Assembly (NCBI GenBank): GCA_023014485.1
Contig: JAJOZX010000482.1
Location: forward strand, 1,281,501 to 1,345,500
Source of the DNA: Bathynomus jamesi
Lineage: Eukaryota > Arthropoda > Malacostraca > Isopoda > Cirolanidae
Direction: 5' to 3'
Length of the DNA: 64,000 bases
Shown here: positions 23,205 to 33,971 of the stretch, piece after piece
How positions within the stretch are numbered: position 1 is the first letter of the stretch
How the letters are laid out: the number at the start of each line of letters is the position of its first letter
The notes under the pieces: generated by a model
Seen by the model: only the letters and a program-made list of their open reading frames with translations
What the model was told of the DNA's origin: nothing
Databases searched by the model: none
Made by a program: the position numbers and the translations under genes

Positions 23205-23813
23205 CAGGGCCGCCGAGAGCTGCCCCGGGCCCCGGGGAAGGATTGGTATATGGGCCCCCTGTTTACTCAGTATTTTATTATGAATGTTTTTTTTGTATAC
23301 ATAACAAGCAAACTGATTATATGTCCCAGTCACTATTCAAAACACACAATATGAATAAATAACTCAGAAGAAAATGACCATTTTATTTTTCGAATCAATT
23401 ATATTAATTCTATCACCGTACAATTTTACAAAAGCAGTACCAGTCCATGCAGGCAAGACAGTTGTTTACTGCAAGATTTTCATAATGAGAAGTGTACTTT
23501 CTTTGCCTTCTCTCTAGCAAAGTGGTAAATGATTCTGATGAAATTTAAAGTATGGGTTAACTGGCTTTCAATTACAATGGCTCCCAAATCTGTCAGTCGG
23601 TCTTGGGCATTGGTGAACAGCAGATATTTTATCTGTTTCGGTTTGACTATGATAATCTCTATAAAATGCATGTTCATTAATTATATTTCGTCTCTGTTAT
23701 TTAATCAATTGCTTTATTAATATTTTTATATTTTATCCCCCCACTTTCGGGGCCCCCTAGAGGTCCGGGCCCAGGGGATTTATCCCGGCTTCCCCGCCCT
23801 CTCGGTGGCCCTG
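23205..23813 (-). mobile_element. hAT non-autonomous element with remnant hATC exon
   Basis: Ends CAGGGCCGCCGAGAG and inverted CTCTCGGTGGCCCTG. Flanking octamers are GGGTTAGG (23197-23204) and GTGTTAGG (23814-23821), one mismatch. The minus strand (23480-23600) reads DRLTDLGAIVIESQLTHTLN and FAREKAKKV, the end of a hATC domain. So it is a deletion derivative of a coding hAT. Confidence 0.85.
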
Positions 23814-25152
23814 GTGTTAGGGGGATAAAAGTTTAAAAAATCATATATAAAGTAATTTTTACCTGAATAAAAGCTTTTAAATCATTGTACTATGGAAAAA
23901 CTACAGTATACATGCCTGTCGTACACTTTACATTACAGTTTACAACAAAGCCGAATTCAGAAACACGTTTTTAAGCAATCTGCGGGGTGTTTGTTCAAGT
24001 TTATTAACTTTTACAACATTTAAGTTATGTACTGATTTGCAAGAAAATTATACAAGGAAAGACAAAATTCGTGATAAGTCTTAAAGAAACACTGTTTACG
24101 AAAATTTCACAATATCAAAACCTAAATTTCACTTGAAAATCATACTTTATCGTTCTAGACTTGTTTATTAATATAAGTGAAGTTATTATATTTCTTGACA
24201 AAGTTTTGTGTTGACTGAGATATCAGTTAATTTTCCGATTCTCAAAGACTGGATCGACGAGCGCCATTCATCGGGGTTGCTGTTCACCGAACTGTTGAAC
24301 TACAGCTTCGTAATCCACGGACGTGTCGTAATGAATGCTCATCAACGCCAAGCCCGACAATCTCTCCGTGGACACAGTAGTCCTAAGGTACCCCTTCACA
24401 AGTTTCAAGGTACTGTTGGCACGTTCATTGTCAGCAGAAGTGACTGGTATGGTGCAAGCAATTCGCAACAAGCAGTTGATGTTTGGGAATATATTGGCAT
24501 CGCAAGCCTGGAAAGAAAAAGTGAAAGTTACAATTAAGCTAGAAAATTACGAAGAATTGTCACCCCAAGATGAGCATACGAAGAACTATAAGCTACCTTT
24601 AATGCAGGTTGAAGCGAATCTGGTTTGGCATTCTCTGACTGCCTCCATCGCATATACTCGATGTCAAGAGTCCCAGGGCTGGGAAGGTCTGACTCGTACA
24701 TCACAGAAATCTCAGTAATGGCTGTTGCTGGCTCAACGATGACTCTGGAACAAGACCAAGTAACTGAACAGCCATCTTCTGAGTGGGACCGAATCTATAA
24801 CAAAAAGAGTTCATTAATTAGGTGGAGAATGCAGGGGCGGATCCAGACCGGTTGGCGTTGCCACCGTGTTACGCAAAACTGTCGTATTTTTAGAATTTAG
24901 AAGTTCGTGTTCTACAAACGTAGCTTGTAGACATCTGCATAATATGGTCCAGAAAAGGAAGAAATAGAGTACGACGATAATATTCCTCAGGTGTGTCATG
25001 AGGAGTATTTGGTCTGTGCTGTTGTCCGGCAGTTGTCCTTGGTACACTGGGTTCAGTACCCACATCAGAACTGATCTGCGCAGCTTGCGAATACCATCCC
25101 CTGAATACATCATCAGCTTTATCTCTCACTTCCTTCAGCTCTTTCTGTGAAT

Positions 25153-25819
25153 CCGAGATCATGTTGTAAGCCTTCACGATGTCGTTTGATTTCTTCTGAA
25201 GCTTGATGCTTAACGGCTTGATGATTGGCAAAGTTTTCATAGCAACAGTCAAGCTAATATGAAATTGAAAGGAACAACACATGTGATAGAAATTGTATGC
25301 TTTTTGGAGTGTCTCTCTATCCCAGTTCCAATGTGTTTCAGAACTATACTGCTGGTACTGTGGTTCATTTGTAATAACTTCTACTGTTTTAATAATTGTT
25401 GGTAGCAAGAGCACAAATGTTTCATATGCTTCATGGCGTTCTATCCAACGAGTGCGGCAAAGGTCTCGGATCTTTGATTTTCGAGATTCTGGCTAATCCA
25501 AGCTTATTACTTTCTCCAGACACCTCTGTCGCTTTGGAGAATAATTGAAAAAGTTAGAAATCTCAGTTATGGTTCCTGCCATATTGCGTACAGATGGTAG
25601 ACTACAAGCTTTTACGATGATGAGCAGGGCCGTTTCTAGCCATTAGGGGGCCATAAGCAGTATACCCATTTGAGGCCCCACCCCTCCATCTACCAACTCA
25701 CGCCTTACTAGATCACCTCAGCACACACATACAAAAAATGGCTGTGTTAATAAAAAACAATTATGAAACAATTTTAATGAAACATTTATGTCCAAAACAA
25801 CAAACATGTACTTTCAGAA
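25153..25819 (-). repeat. Duplicated block A (first copy)
   Basis: Almost identical to 26343-27008. It carries ZMYM1-like hAT coding plus the first about 190 bp of a hAT end (CAGGGCCGTTTC at 25625). It joins block B at a 3-base microhomology (GAA). Confidence 0.95.
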
Positions 25820-26347
25820 ACTTGTTTCAACACCTGGAGGAGACGAAGAATCTACTGATGTTAGTGCTTCAACTTCAAGTCAAGCAACTGGAGCTCCTAG
25901 CGGAAGAACTGAACCCGGCAATCCCTGGCCGTACCTGGACAAATACTTTGAATACCTGGGCCCCAAGGGTGAGCAGGACCTGGAGTACAAGTGCTTGCTG
26001 TGCCTGCCGAACAAGAACACCCTCTCGACAAGCAACAAGAGTCAAAACAACCTCAAGCGACATGTCTCCAGAACCAGTTCGACCAGTGCATCAAGGACGG
26101 GGTGGAGCTCCAGAAAAAGAAGAAGCGGCGAGGAGACCCTCAGGAGCGCCCCGACGACAAGAGGCAGAGGACTATGGTTCAGCCGACTATACGGGAGGCC
26201 ATGGCTGGACCGTCCAGAGTCACCAAGGCTCTCTTTGAAGAGAAGGTCAGTAAATTCAATTAAAAATCTTACAACTTTGTCTAGACGTATTTATAATCAT
26301 TAAATTACACTCAAGTGTCAGTCAGTTATGATGAACCGAGGACCGAG
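25817..26347 (+). repeat. Duplicated block B (first copy), BED-finger hAT exon
   Basis: Almost identical to about 27654-28185. It contains the BED exon without its true start codon region and joins block A' at a 5-base microhomology (CCGAG). One visible substitution: AGGCAGAGGAC against AGGCAGAAGAC. Confidence 0.95.
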
Positions 26348-27008
26348 ATCATGTTGTAAGCCTTCACGATGTCGTTTGATTTCTTCTGAAGCTTGATGCT
26401 TAACGGCTTGATGATTGGCAAAGTTTTCATAGCAACAGTCAAGCTAATATGAAATTGAAAGGAACAACACATGTGATAGAAATTGTATGCTTTTTGGAGT
26501 GTCTCTCTATCCCAGTTCCAATGTGTTTCAGAACTATACTGCTGGTACTGTGGTTCATTTGTAATAACTTCTACTGTTTTAATAATTGTTGGTAGCAAGA
26601 GCACAAATGTTTCATATGCTTCATGGCGTTCTATCCAACGAGTGCGGCAAAGGTCTCGGATCTTTGATTTTCGAGATTCTGGCTAATCCAAGCTTATTAC
26701 TTTCTCCAGACACCTCTGTCGCTTTGGAGAATAATTGAAAAAGTTAGAAATCTCAGTTATGGTTCCTGCCATATTGCGTACAGATGGTAGACTACAAGCT
26801 TTTACGATGATGAGCAGGGCCGTTTCTAGCATTAGGGGGCCATAAGCAGTATACCCATTTGAGGCCCCACCCCTCCATCTACCAACTCACGCCTTACTAG
26901 ATCACCTCAGCACACACATACAAAAAATGGCTGTGTTAATAAAAAACAATTATGAAACAATTTTAATGAAACATTTATGTCCAAAACAACAAACATGTAC
27001 TTTCAGAA
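26343..27008 (-). repeat. Duplicated block A (second copy)
   Basis: Second copy of 25153-25819, with a one-base deletion near 26829. Here the hAT terminus at 26815 continues normally into the rest of that element. Confidence 0.95.
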
Positions 27009-27394
27009 GACAAACAGAAAAAATACTCTTCATGAAATTCCTGAAAATTAGCTTATACATTATGTAGAATAAATGACACAGAACCATGTATAAAAAAATA
27101 ATGCAATTATCAACTACCAAACAATTACTGACTCTACGATACAATCGTGTAATAGCTAACAGTTATACAGAACAGTTTGTATCTTCAAAATTTTTGCCTT
27201 CTAGATTTTTTATGGGCTAAGTCATCAGTAACATCATCATATGAAATCTCCCTGCCAATGTCCTGGTTGATGCTTATGATGCCAAGGCCACTGAGGCGAT
27301 CCTGCCCCATTGATGATCTGAGGTAGTTCTTGATTAGCTTCATCTTAGAGAAGCTCCTCTCGGCTTACGCTACTGTCACAGGTGCAGGCAAATC

Positions 27395-28304
27395 CAAAGG
27401 TGGGCAGGACCGAGTTCCAAAAGGACCGAACTCCAGGAACTCGGTCCTTTTTAAGGACCGTGAGCGGGAAAGTCGGTCCTTTTCTCAGTGAGGACCGAAA
27501 TGAGGAGCGACGGTCCATTTTTAAGCAATTCCGGACGGTCCGGTCCGGACGGTCTTTTTTAGTAATTTTAGTGTGTTTAGTGATTATTTGAAGTTCTAAA
27601 GAAGATGGATCGTTTCGTCCAGAAGACTCAGAAAGAGACTGAGACTGAACTGAAACTTGTTTCAACACCTGGAGGAGACGAAGAATCTACTGATGTTAGT
27701 GCTTCAACTTCAAGTCAAGCAACTGGAGCTCCTAGCGGAAGAACTGAACCCGGCAATCCCTGGCCGTACCTGGACAAATACTTTGAATACCTGGGCCCCA
27801 AGGGTGAGCAGGACCTGGAGTACAAGTGCTTGCTGTGCCTGCCGAACAAGAACACCCTCTCGACAAGCAACAAGAGTCAAAACAACCTCAAGCGACATGT
27901 CTCCAGAACCAGTTCGACCAGTGCATCAAGGACGGGGTGGAGCTCCAGAAAAAGAAGAAGCGGCGAGGAGACCCTCAGGAGCGCCCCGACGACAAGAGGC
28001 AGAAGACTATGGTTCAGCCGACTATACGGGAGGCCATGGCTGGACCGTCCAGAGTCACCAAGGCTCTCTTTGAAGAGAAGGTCAGTAAATTCAATTAAAA
28101 ATCTTACAACTTTGTCTAGACGTATTTATAATCATTAAATTACACTCAAGTGTCAGTCAGTTATGATGAACCGAGGACCGAGGACCGAGTCGTTCCTAGG
28201 TCCTATCTTCAGAAAGGACCGTGACCGGGACCGTCGGTCCAGTTTGAGGCAAGGACCGTGACCGGGACCGTCGGTCCTTTTTGAGGCCCGTGTGCCCACC
28301 TTTG
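27395..28304 (+). mobile_element. hAT element carrying only a BED-finger first exon
   Basis: Ends CAAAGGTGGGCAGGACCG and inverted GTGTGCCCACCTTTG. Octamers GGCAAATC and GGAAAATC flank it with one mismatch. Subterminal regions are dense in GGACCG/CGGTCC words. Near the right end a unit with GTGACCGGGACCGTCGGTCC occurs twice (about 28217-28242 and 28254-28279). Only exon 1 of the transposase is present. Confidence 0.9.
27605..28083 (+). pseudogene. BED zinc-finger exon of a hAT transposase
   Basis: Starts MDRFVQKTQKETETELKLVS. A BED-type finger follows: PWPYLDKYFEYLG, then EYKCLLC, then SQNNLKRHVS. A one-base shift near 27900 moves the frame to QNQFDQCIKDGVELQKKK, and then TIREAMAGPSRVTKALFEEK. 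It ends at a donor GAGAAG|GTCAGT. The BED domain would bind the element's ends. No catalytic exon follows within the element. The TIR class matches the hAT at 17091-18876, which keeps only C-terminal exons. Confidence 0.8.
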
Positions 28305-28439
28305 GGAAAATCTTAGTGCAACCCAGAGATTGGGGTATAGTTCCTCCATTTGCTTCTGATGAATGAAGGAGAGAAGCTCCAATGCAGTCATGTTGTATGG
28401 AGGTAAAGTCGGCAAGTTCTTAATTTCGAGGGCCAGTTC

Positions 28440-28955
28440 CAGTGGTGTAGTGCTAAATAAAGAAGTGAGGGAACGCATTTTGAAAGTGTTACTCAGATGC
28501 GGGGGGGACAATGGCGAGCGCGGCGAGCCCATACAGCTGGGGTCCGGGGGCACTGTAAGCCCCCGGGAAATCTTTTGAAATCTGACCAATTTCAGGGATA
28601 TTTTGAGGTCATATGCACTGGATATTAGGATATATCCCAAGGCTGAAGATGCAGTATTTCCAGTGTCATTAGATATACGACATCCAGTACGATCAATAAA
28701 AATAGCTAACAACTGGAATGATTAACTAAAAAAAGTTAACAACTGGTACGCCGTGGTGACTGTTTCACCAGATCTTTATAGGCTAGCACTGCCTCAGTCG
28801 AAGCTAAAAGAAATGAAGCAGTTAATGATTCTTTCTCATATTTCTTCTAGGGGTGGGAATTAAAATTTTATGACGTTAGAGATTTGTAAGTTCGGATTTA
28901 TTTGAAATAGTGAGGGAACGCCGTTCCCACGCATTCCCACAGCACTACACCACTG
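28440..28955. mobile_element. hAT MITE
   Basis: Ends CAGTGGTGTAGTGCT and inverted AGCACTACACCACTG, with a perfect 8-bp duplication GCCAGTTC (28432-28439, 28956-28963). It is non-coding and G-rich near the left end. Removing it rejoins the DUF4371 transposase remnant. Confidence 0.95.
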
Positions 28956-30109
28956 GCCAGTTCTCTCCCATCAATGTCAGAGTCAGCTCCAGAGCTCAGT
29001 ATCTTAGAGAGCTTTTCACACTTGCAGGACAAGTCTTCCTTGTTCATTGTGGTGAAGTTTAGGAGAACCCCAAATATGTCCCTCACATCATCTAATGTTT
29101 TGAATCTCTCATTTATTGACCCGATGGCACAATCCACCACCACATTGAAAAATTTGACTTCCAGCCTCTTTAAGGCTTCTGTAAATGGTTCGTCAGGAGC
29201 TTCGTAAGCAAAGTGCTTTTTTGTGGATCTGAGCCTCTTCTCCTTCAGCACAGCCTCGGGGCCCTAAGCAGCAGCGGGGCCCTAAGCGGCCGCCTAGTCT
29301 GCTTATGCCAGGAAACGGCCCTGATAGTGAGACTGAGGACATGAGAATTGCAATGCACATATATTGCCTTGGGGTTTTGCTGAACTATTATGCGTTGCAC
29401 CCCTCGGGCCTGGCCGGACATGTTTGAAGCGCCATGATACCCTTGTCCACGGCAGTCTGCTATGTCTAGACCCCACTGCTCCAGTTTTCCTAGGGTCAAC
29501 TGAGAGATGACTTGCCCGTTATGCGTTCAGTGGTTTTTAAAATCTAGAAATTCTTCGCGAATAATACAATTCTTGTCAACAAACCTCAAAACAAGCGATA
29601 ATTGTTCAAGATTTGCATTGTCTGTCACTTCATCGCAAAGAACCGAAAAAACTTTGCTTCTTTTATCTCCTTCATGATCGAATCCCTAATTTGATCCCAA
29701 ATTAGACCAATAATTCGGTTTTGAATTGATTTACTGGAATATCTTGCAGTGGCACGGCATGTTGCTAAATGTTTTTTTAAGATTTCATCACCAGCATCGA
29801 CACGAAATTCCAGCAAGGCAAGAAAATTGCCCCTGTTTGCGTCTTGGGTGGCTGTGCTGTCATCTCTGTGACCTCTTAAGCAATGCACTGTTTGCCACAA
29901 AGATGGACAATTTTTGTCACATTTTTGATAACTTCTCTGTTTAGTTCTCGGTTAGTTATGACATTGAACTTTTCAGCTTGCTGCAGAGATCTAACAGGAA
30001 TTTTCTGACGCAACAGGGCACCAACGTCAATATCATGTACAGATGCATGGCAAACAGGGTTACCTGCAATAAAAACAAAATGCGGAGCTATTATAATTAC
30101 ATTAATATA

Positions 30110-30682
30110 CATTCATAAATTCCTAATACATCATTTGCTTCTATATTATTACTAATTTTAGGGCCACTATCACCCGTAAATGGGAAAGGATTGCGCACAT
30201 TACCATTTGGACGCCATGAATCTGCACTTGAATTGGCTATATCCTCAGATTCACTCTGATCAGAATTAGATTCAGTATCGGAATTGAAATCATCATCACT
30301 ATCTGTATCAGAAAGACGCAAACTATAATCATCATCATCATCATCTTGTTGTAATAACAATCGCAAATCACTATCACTTTGAGGTTTACGTTTTGCCATT
30401 GTCACAAATAAGGGAGGAAAAAAAAAACACTTCACACGCACGCAATTTCTGGCAATAACTGAAATACAACAGTTCTAATTTATGTACTGATATTTTTTAA
30501 CCAATCAGAGTGTGACTGACGTCATGAGTTAAAACAAAATCAACGAATCATAGACGAGCACACATATTTGTGCTTTCCGCAAGCTGTTATTCACGATAAA
30601 TTCATGGCGCACATATATGTGTGTTCCGCAATACCTCGTTGATGACCGAGCGCACAAATATGTGCGCTCCGCAGTTAAGGGG
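30110..30682 (-). mobile_element. piggyBac element, right end and N-terminal coding
   Basis: The terminus CCCCTTAACTGCGGAGCGC ends at a TTAA (30683-30686). The opposite end is missing: the element runs directly into ZMYM1-like hAT sequence near 30110. The subterminal part has three related palindromic motifs. Confidence 0.7.
30115..30400 (-). pseudogene. piggyBac transposase N-terminal fragment
   Basis: Starts MAKRKPQSDSDLRLLLQQDD, then a long Asp/Ser/Glu-rich acidic stretch, then NPFPFTGDSGPKI. The acidic N-terminus followed by an FxFxGxxG-type phrase is typical of piggyBac-derived transposases (PGBD). The catalytic domain is absent: the frame ends at 30110, where another transposon begins. 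The ATG at 30400 is chosen because the coding character begins there. Confidence 0.65.
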
Positions 30683-31239
30683 TTAAGAAAATGAAATAAG
30701 ATTTAGCTTACTTTGGTTTTTAGTCTCAACCGTAAAATATATCAAAACTAGAAAAATAGTTTTCTGTGAGTCAGCTTGTCGTACAACACGTGATCCTACC
30801 GGTATCACTGGTGGTACTGCGAATCCTCTTTGCAATCGGGGTAGATTGTCCTTCTTCACCACTGTCAAAACGAGAGACAATGAATTTAATATGAGCAATC
30901 GATCAGTAACTGTAAGTAGTTTTTAAAGTCATCGTTTTAGTTTACAATACAGTTACTAACCTTGTCACTGACGTGGGATGGACCAAACTTGATGGAACAA
31001 AAAATCGGTCAATTCTTGACTGCTGTTTAACTCTTCTTGACATTGTAAACCGAAAATTTTATTGAATAAATACTTTGAATGAATATTGCTTTTTAGACTT
31101 TTGAGTATTAAAGTAAGACACAGGGTCGACTAACGATCTGAAACAAATGAAACAAGAGGGTATATTACATGCTTTTAGTGTTGCTTGTAAAATAACTTGT
31201 ATGTTCAGTCAGTCAGTTTTGGGAGCGGGGCTTTCTGGT

Positions 31240-31295
31240 TTAGAGTGGTTCTGGTTTACGGGGGTTCGATCAACCCCCCCTTGGATCCGCCACAG
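31240..31295. mobile_element. Solo hAT-like terminus
   Basis: Inverse reading CTGTGGCGGATCCAAGGGG resembles a hAT end and the CAGGGGCGGATCCAG at 24832, but no matching octamers connect them. Confidence 0.3.
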
Positions 31296-31309
31296 CTATA
31301 CTGTTGCTG

Positions 31310-32808
31310 TTACCTCCACTGTTTATGTCTGTTAGCACGCATGATAATGAACAGGAGTGGGGCCAGCACTGTACCCTGTGGTACCGAGCTGCGAACTTCT
31401 GATTCTGATGATGATACACCTTGAATTTTGACCACCTGTAGTCGTTCTCTGAGGAAGTAGATCCATTTTCCCACTTTGCCTGTTAAGCTGTTATTCCCAT
31501 ATGTTCCCATGATCGCACTTGTCGAAAGCTTTAGCAAAATCCGTGTATATGACATCATAGTTTTCATTACCTTCAAGTGCATCTAGGATATTGTTATAAT
31601 GCTCTATAAGTTGTGATAGGCATGATCTTCCCGATCGGAATTTTTCCAGTCTCCAAGACGTCATAGATTTTCTCTCTGACTATTCTTTCAAATATTTTGG
31701 TGAAGTGGGACGTCAATGAGACTGGTATATAGTTCTTTGCTTGAGATCTATCCCCGCCTTTATATAGAGAGACAATGTTTGCTCTTTTCAAGATGCTCGG
31801 TATTTTCCCAGTGTCTAGGGATCTTCTCCATATCCAGTATAAGGGTGTAACAATTTCATTTTTACAGTTTTTAATTAACAGTACGTTCCATTTGTCCGGA
31901 CCTGCAGCTGAATGTGATTTCATTTGTCTTATAGCTCTCGCTACATCATCTGGGGGTAAAATCAAAGTCTGTTATACATTCTCCTTGCAATTTCTCTTTG
32001 AAGAATGCATCTATGTCAGGTATCGCTTTGTCACTTTTTGGGGTACTGAAGACCGATTTATACTGGGCTCTCAATGTTTCAGATATTTCTTTCAGATTGT
32101 CTGTTAGGTCATTATTTCCTTTCCTTAACCCTTTACCGTCCGAATTTTTTGTAGGGTTAAGTTATGAGAGCGTGTATTTGACAGGTTACAAATTCGTCCG
32201 TTTCGGCAGTAAAGGGTTAAGGGCCCGATAGTAGCGCGCGTTTTTGTTTTCCTTTTCGCATAGCTGTAGAAGTATTTTGGATTTTCCTTTATTACTTCTA
32301 CCGCCTTTTCCTCTTCCCTCTCTGTATGACCCTTTATCAGAGTTTGTATTTTCCTATCGATACTCTCCAGATTTTCTTGTATTACTTTCCTGGCATTGTT
32401 GTCTCCGCAATTTGCTAACTTCGTCGCTACACTCTTTCTTTTGCGGAATATTCTTCTCTTTTGCCTCTCTAATCAGTTCCTCTTTCCTTTTGGCTGTGCT
32501 TTCGGAGCATATTTTTCCAAAATTCTCAACGTCTTTTCTTCCAAGGTTGTTAGCATTTCGTCAGTTGTTTTATTTTCTAAAATTATTCTCCACTCTATTT
32601 GGGCCATGTGTGTTCTGATTTCTTCCCAACTTATGGTCTTGGAGTTTAAGTTAAAAGACCCAAATTTGCTTCTTCCTTCCGAATGTGTATTGTCTTTTAA
32701 TGTTATCGCCATATTTGTTGATAATTCGATTATATTGTGGTCTGAGATAATAGTTGGGGTTATTTTTATATCGGCAATCAAGTTCGTGTTATTTATGAAT
32801 ACCAGAGA

Positions 32809-32815
<7 letters not shown>
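31310..32815 (-). pseudogene. Non-LTR retrotransposon (CR1/L2/jockey-like) EN-RT fragment
   Basis: Minus strand from 32815: NNTNLIADIKITPTIISDHN (endonuclease end, SDH box), then after frameshifts ENPKYFYSYAK. RT blocks follow: KSHSAAGPDKWNVLLIKNCK, PSILKRANIVSLYKGGDRSQ, YIPVSLTSHFTKIFERIVRE and VRSSVPQGTVLAPLLFII. The FADD box is not reached: the element is cut at about 31310. A piggyBac-like MITE interrupts it at 32129-32216, and its 5' side ends at the TA tract beside the mariner element. Confidence 0.75.
32129..32216. mobile_element. piggyBac-like MITE, 88 bp
   Basis: CCCTTTACCGTCCG and inverted CCCTTTACTGCCG are bounded by TTAA on both sides (32125-32128, 32217-32220). TTAA plus CCYTT ends are the piggyBac signature. 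It is non-coding. Confidence 0.75.

Positions 32816-32859
<44 letters not shown>
32813..32859. repeat. TA microsatellite
   Basis: (TA)n directly left of the mariner element; a second tract (34045-34094) is on its right. One original tract was probably split by the insertion. Confidence 0.9.
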
Positions 32860-32862
<3 letters not shown>

Positions 32863-33971
32863 GGTGGGCCGTAAGTTTCCATACATAGGAAAAATAAACA
32901 TTTTTTTATGGACAACCTTTTTATTTTTATAATATGCTCTACATGGTTGCCATTGTTTTGAAAACACATTTCAATACGTGTTCCCCACTGTTGATGAACA
33001 CGCATTAGCACAGTTGACGTTATGCTTGTAATGGCGTTGGTGATACGTTCCTTTAGATGATTTATGTCTCGTATCTTTTCCTGATACACCATGGCCTTCA
33101 AGTGCCCCCAAAGATAGAAATCAAGGGGGGTGAGATCTGGGGATCTGGGAGGCCACTCCACAGGACCACGCCGACCAATCCAAGCATCCGGAAACTGCTG
33201 ATCCAAATACCGACGCACGTGAAGACCATAATGAGGTGGAGCTCCATCTTGCTGGAAGTAAACTGGGAAGTTACCTTCCTCGTTTAGCAGGGATGGGAAA
33301 ATCTCTTCTTGCAACATGTTAAGATACCTTTCGGCATTAAGATTTCCACTGACAAAAATTGGTCCAATAATTCTGTCACCCCATATCCCGGCCCACACCA
33401 TCACTTTACCGGCACCTTGCATCTTCGTCGGACTCAGCCAGTTAGGGTTAGCATTACTCCAATAACGTATGTTTTGCCGATTAACCTCTCCATTGACGTA
33501 AAAATTTGCTTCATCAGTAAACAAGATCTTAGTTGAAAAGTTTGCATCCTCGTTCACTTTGGTTAATGCCCATTCACAGAATTCCATCCGTCTATCCGGG
33601 TCGTCTTCACTCAAATGCTGTGCCATATGCAATTTGTATGGATGCCATTTGTTTGCTTTCAAAATGCGCCTGATACTCGATCTGCTGACACCACTTTCTG
33701 CAGACAACCGTCGTGTACTTTTTCTGGGACTCCGTGTAAGCGCTGTAAGTATCGTAGCTGTTGTGTCTTCATCGGTGGCTGTACGTCTTGGACCACTTCG
33801 CGGTTGATCTGCAACATTTCCAGTTTTCTGAAACTTGTTAATAAGTTTTGCCACAGTGTCGTGTGTGATGTTCGTTCCATGTTTTCTGTTAAAGTTCATT
33901 GCAACCATGCGACTGCTTCCCGACCCAGCCATCAGTATGATTTCAATTCGTTGCTCTTTCGTCAAACGCAT
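32860..33971 (-). CDS. Tc1/mariner-superfamily transposase (DD41D)
   Basis: Begins at MRLTKEQRIEIILMAGSGSS, the first Met after the TIR. HTH DNA-binding region: SSRMVAMNFNRKHG, then RSPRKSTRRLSAESGVSRSS. Catalytic residues: Asp in KILFTDEANFYVNG, Asp in YFQQDGAPPHYG, Asp in SPDLTPLDFYLWG; 41 residues separate the last two, so DD41D, as in the visitor-type family. The C-terminus QQWGTRIEMCFQNNGNHVEH is usual for the group. The protein is about 345 aa to that point, a normal length. No stop follows: the frame passes through the TIR into the TA tract, probably from an indel in an A-run. No other defect is seen. Confidence 0.9.

Larger units (their letters stand above)
27190..29260 (-). pseudogene. 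C-terminal DUF4371/hATC transposase remnant
   Basis: Reads KEKRLRSTKKHFAYEAPDEP and ALKRLEVKFFNVVVD, stops at the hAT at 28440-28955, resumes with IKNLPTLPPYNMTALELLSF and LYPNLWVALRF. It is cut again at 27395-28304 and ends in an hATC block at 27190-27386 with LIKNYLRSSMGQDRLSG. It is closely related in order and wording to the C-terminus of the transposase at 19333-20853. The N-terminal half, both catalytic Asp blocks included, is deleted. Confidence 0.8.
26815..29323 (-). mobile_element. hAT element, DUF4371 type, deleted, inserted in the ZMYM1-like hAT
   Basis: Ends CAGGGCCGTTTCTAGC and inverted CAGGAAACGGCCCTG. Flanking octamers ATGATGAG and ATAGTGAG differ at two places. It keeps only the C-terminal transposase coding: 29260-28964, continuing at 28431-28313 and 27386-27190. 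It hosts two younger hAT insertions (27395-28304 and 28440-28955). The left part is duplicated at 25625. Confidence 0.8.
24265..30072 (-). pseudogene. ZMYM1-like hAT transposase, split by a later hAT and rearranged
   Basis: Minus-strand exons in order: 30072-29324 (GNPVCHASVHDIDVGALLRQ, GIALRGHRDDSTATQDANRG, LCDEVTDNANLEQLSLVLRF); 25624 to about 24880 (SKIRDLCRTRWIERHEAYET, HWNWDRETLQKAYNFY); 24794-24597 (AITEISVMYESDLPSPGTLD); 24507-24265 (IPVTSADNERANSTLKLVKG, the hATC Glu block). Intron edges fit: TTTATTGCAG near 30072, GTTATAG near 24795, AAAG|GTAGC at 24597, CTTTCCAG at 24508. The first two blocks join across the hAT at 26815-29323. Single-base shifts occur. A hAT-like end at 24832 may mean the last two exons come from a second copy. 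Confidence 0.7.

Noticed and set aside
24265..30072. Host ZMYM1 gene
   Set aside because: Frameshifts and stops are present, with no sign of constraint; better read as the hAT family from which ZMYM-like genes derive.
32396..32932. 178-aa plus-strand ORF with Ile-Tyr repeats
   Set aside because: Antisense to LINE coding and translated TA microsatellite.
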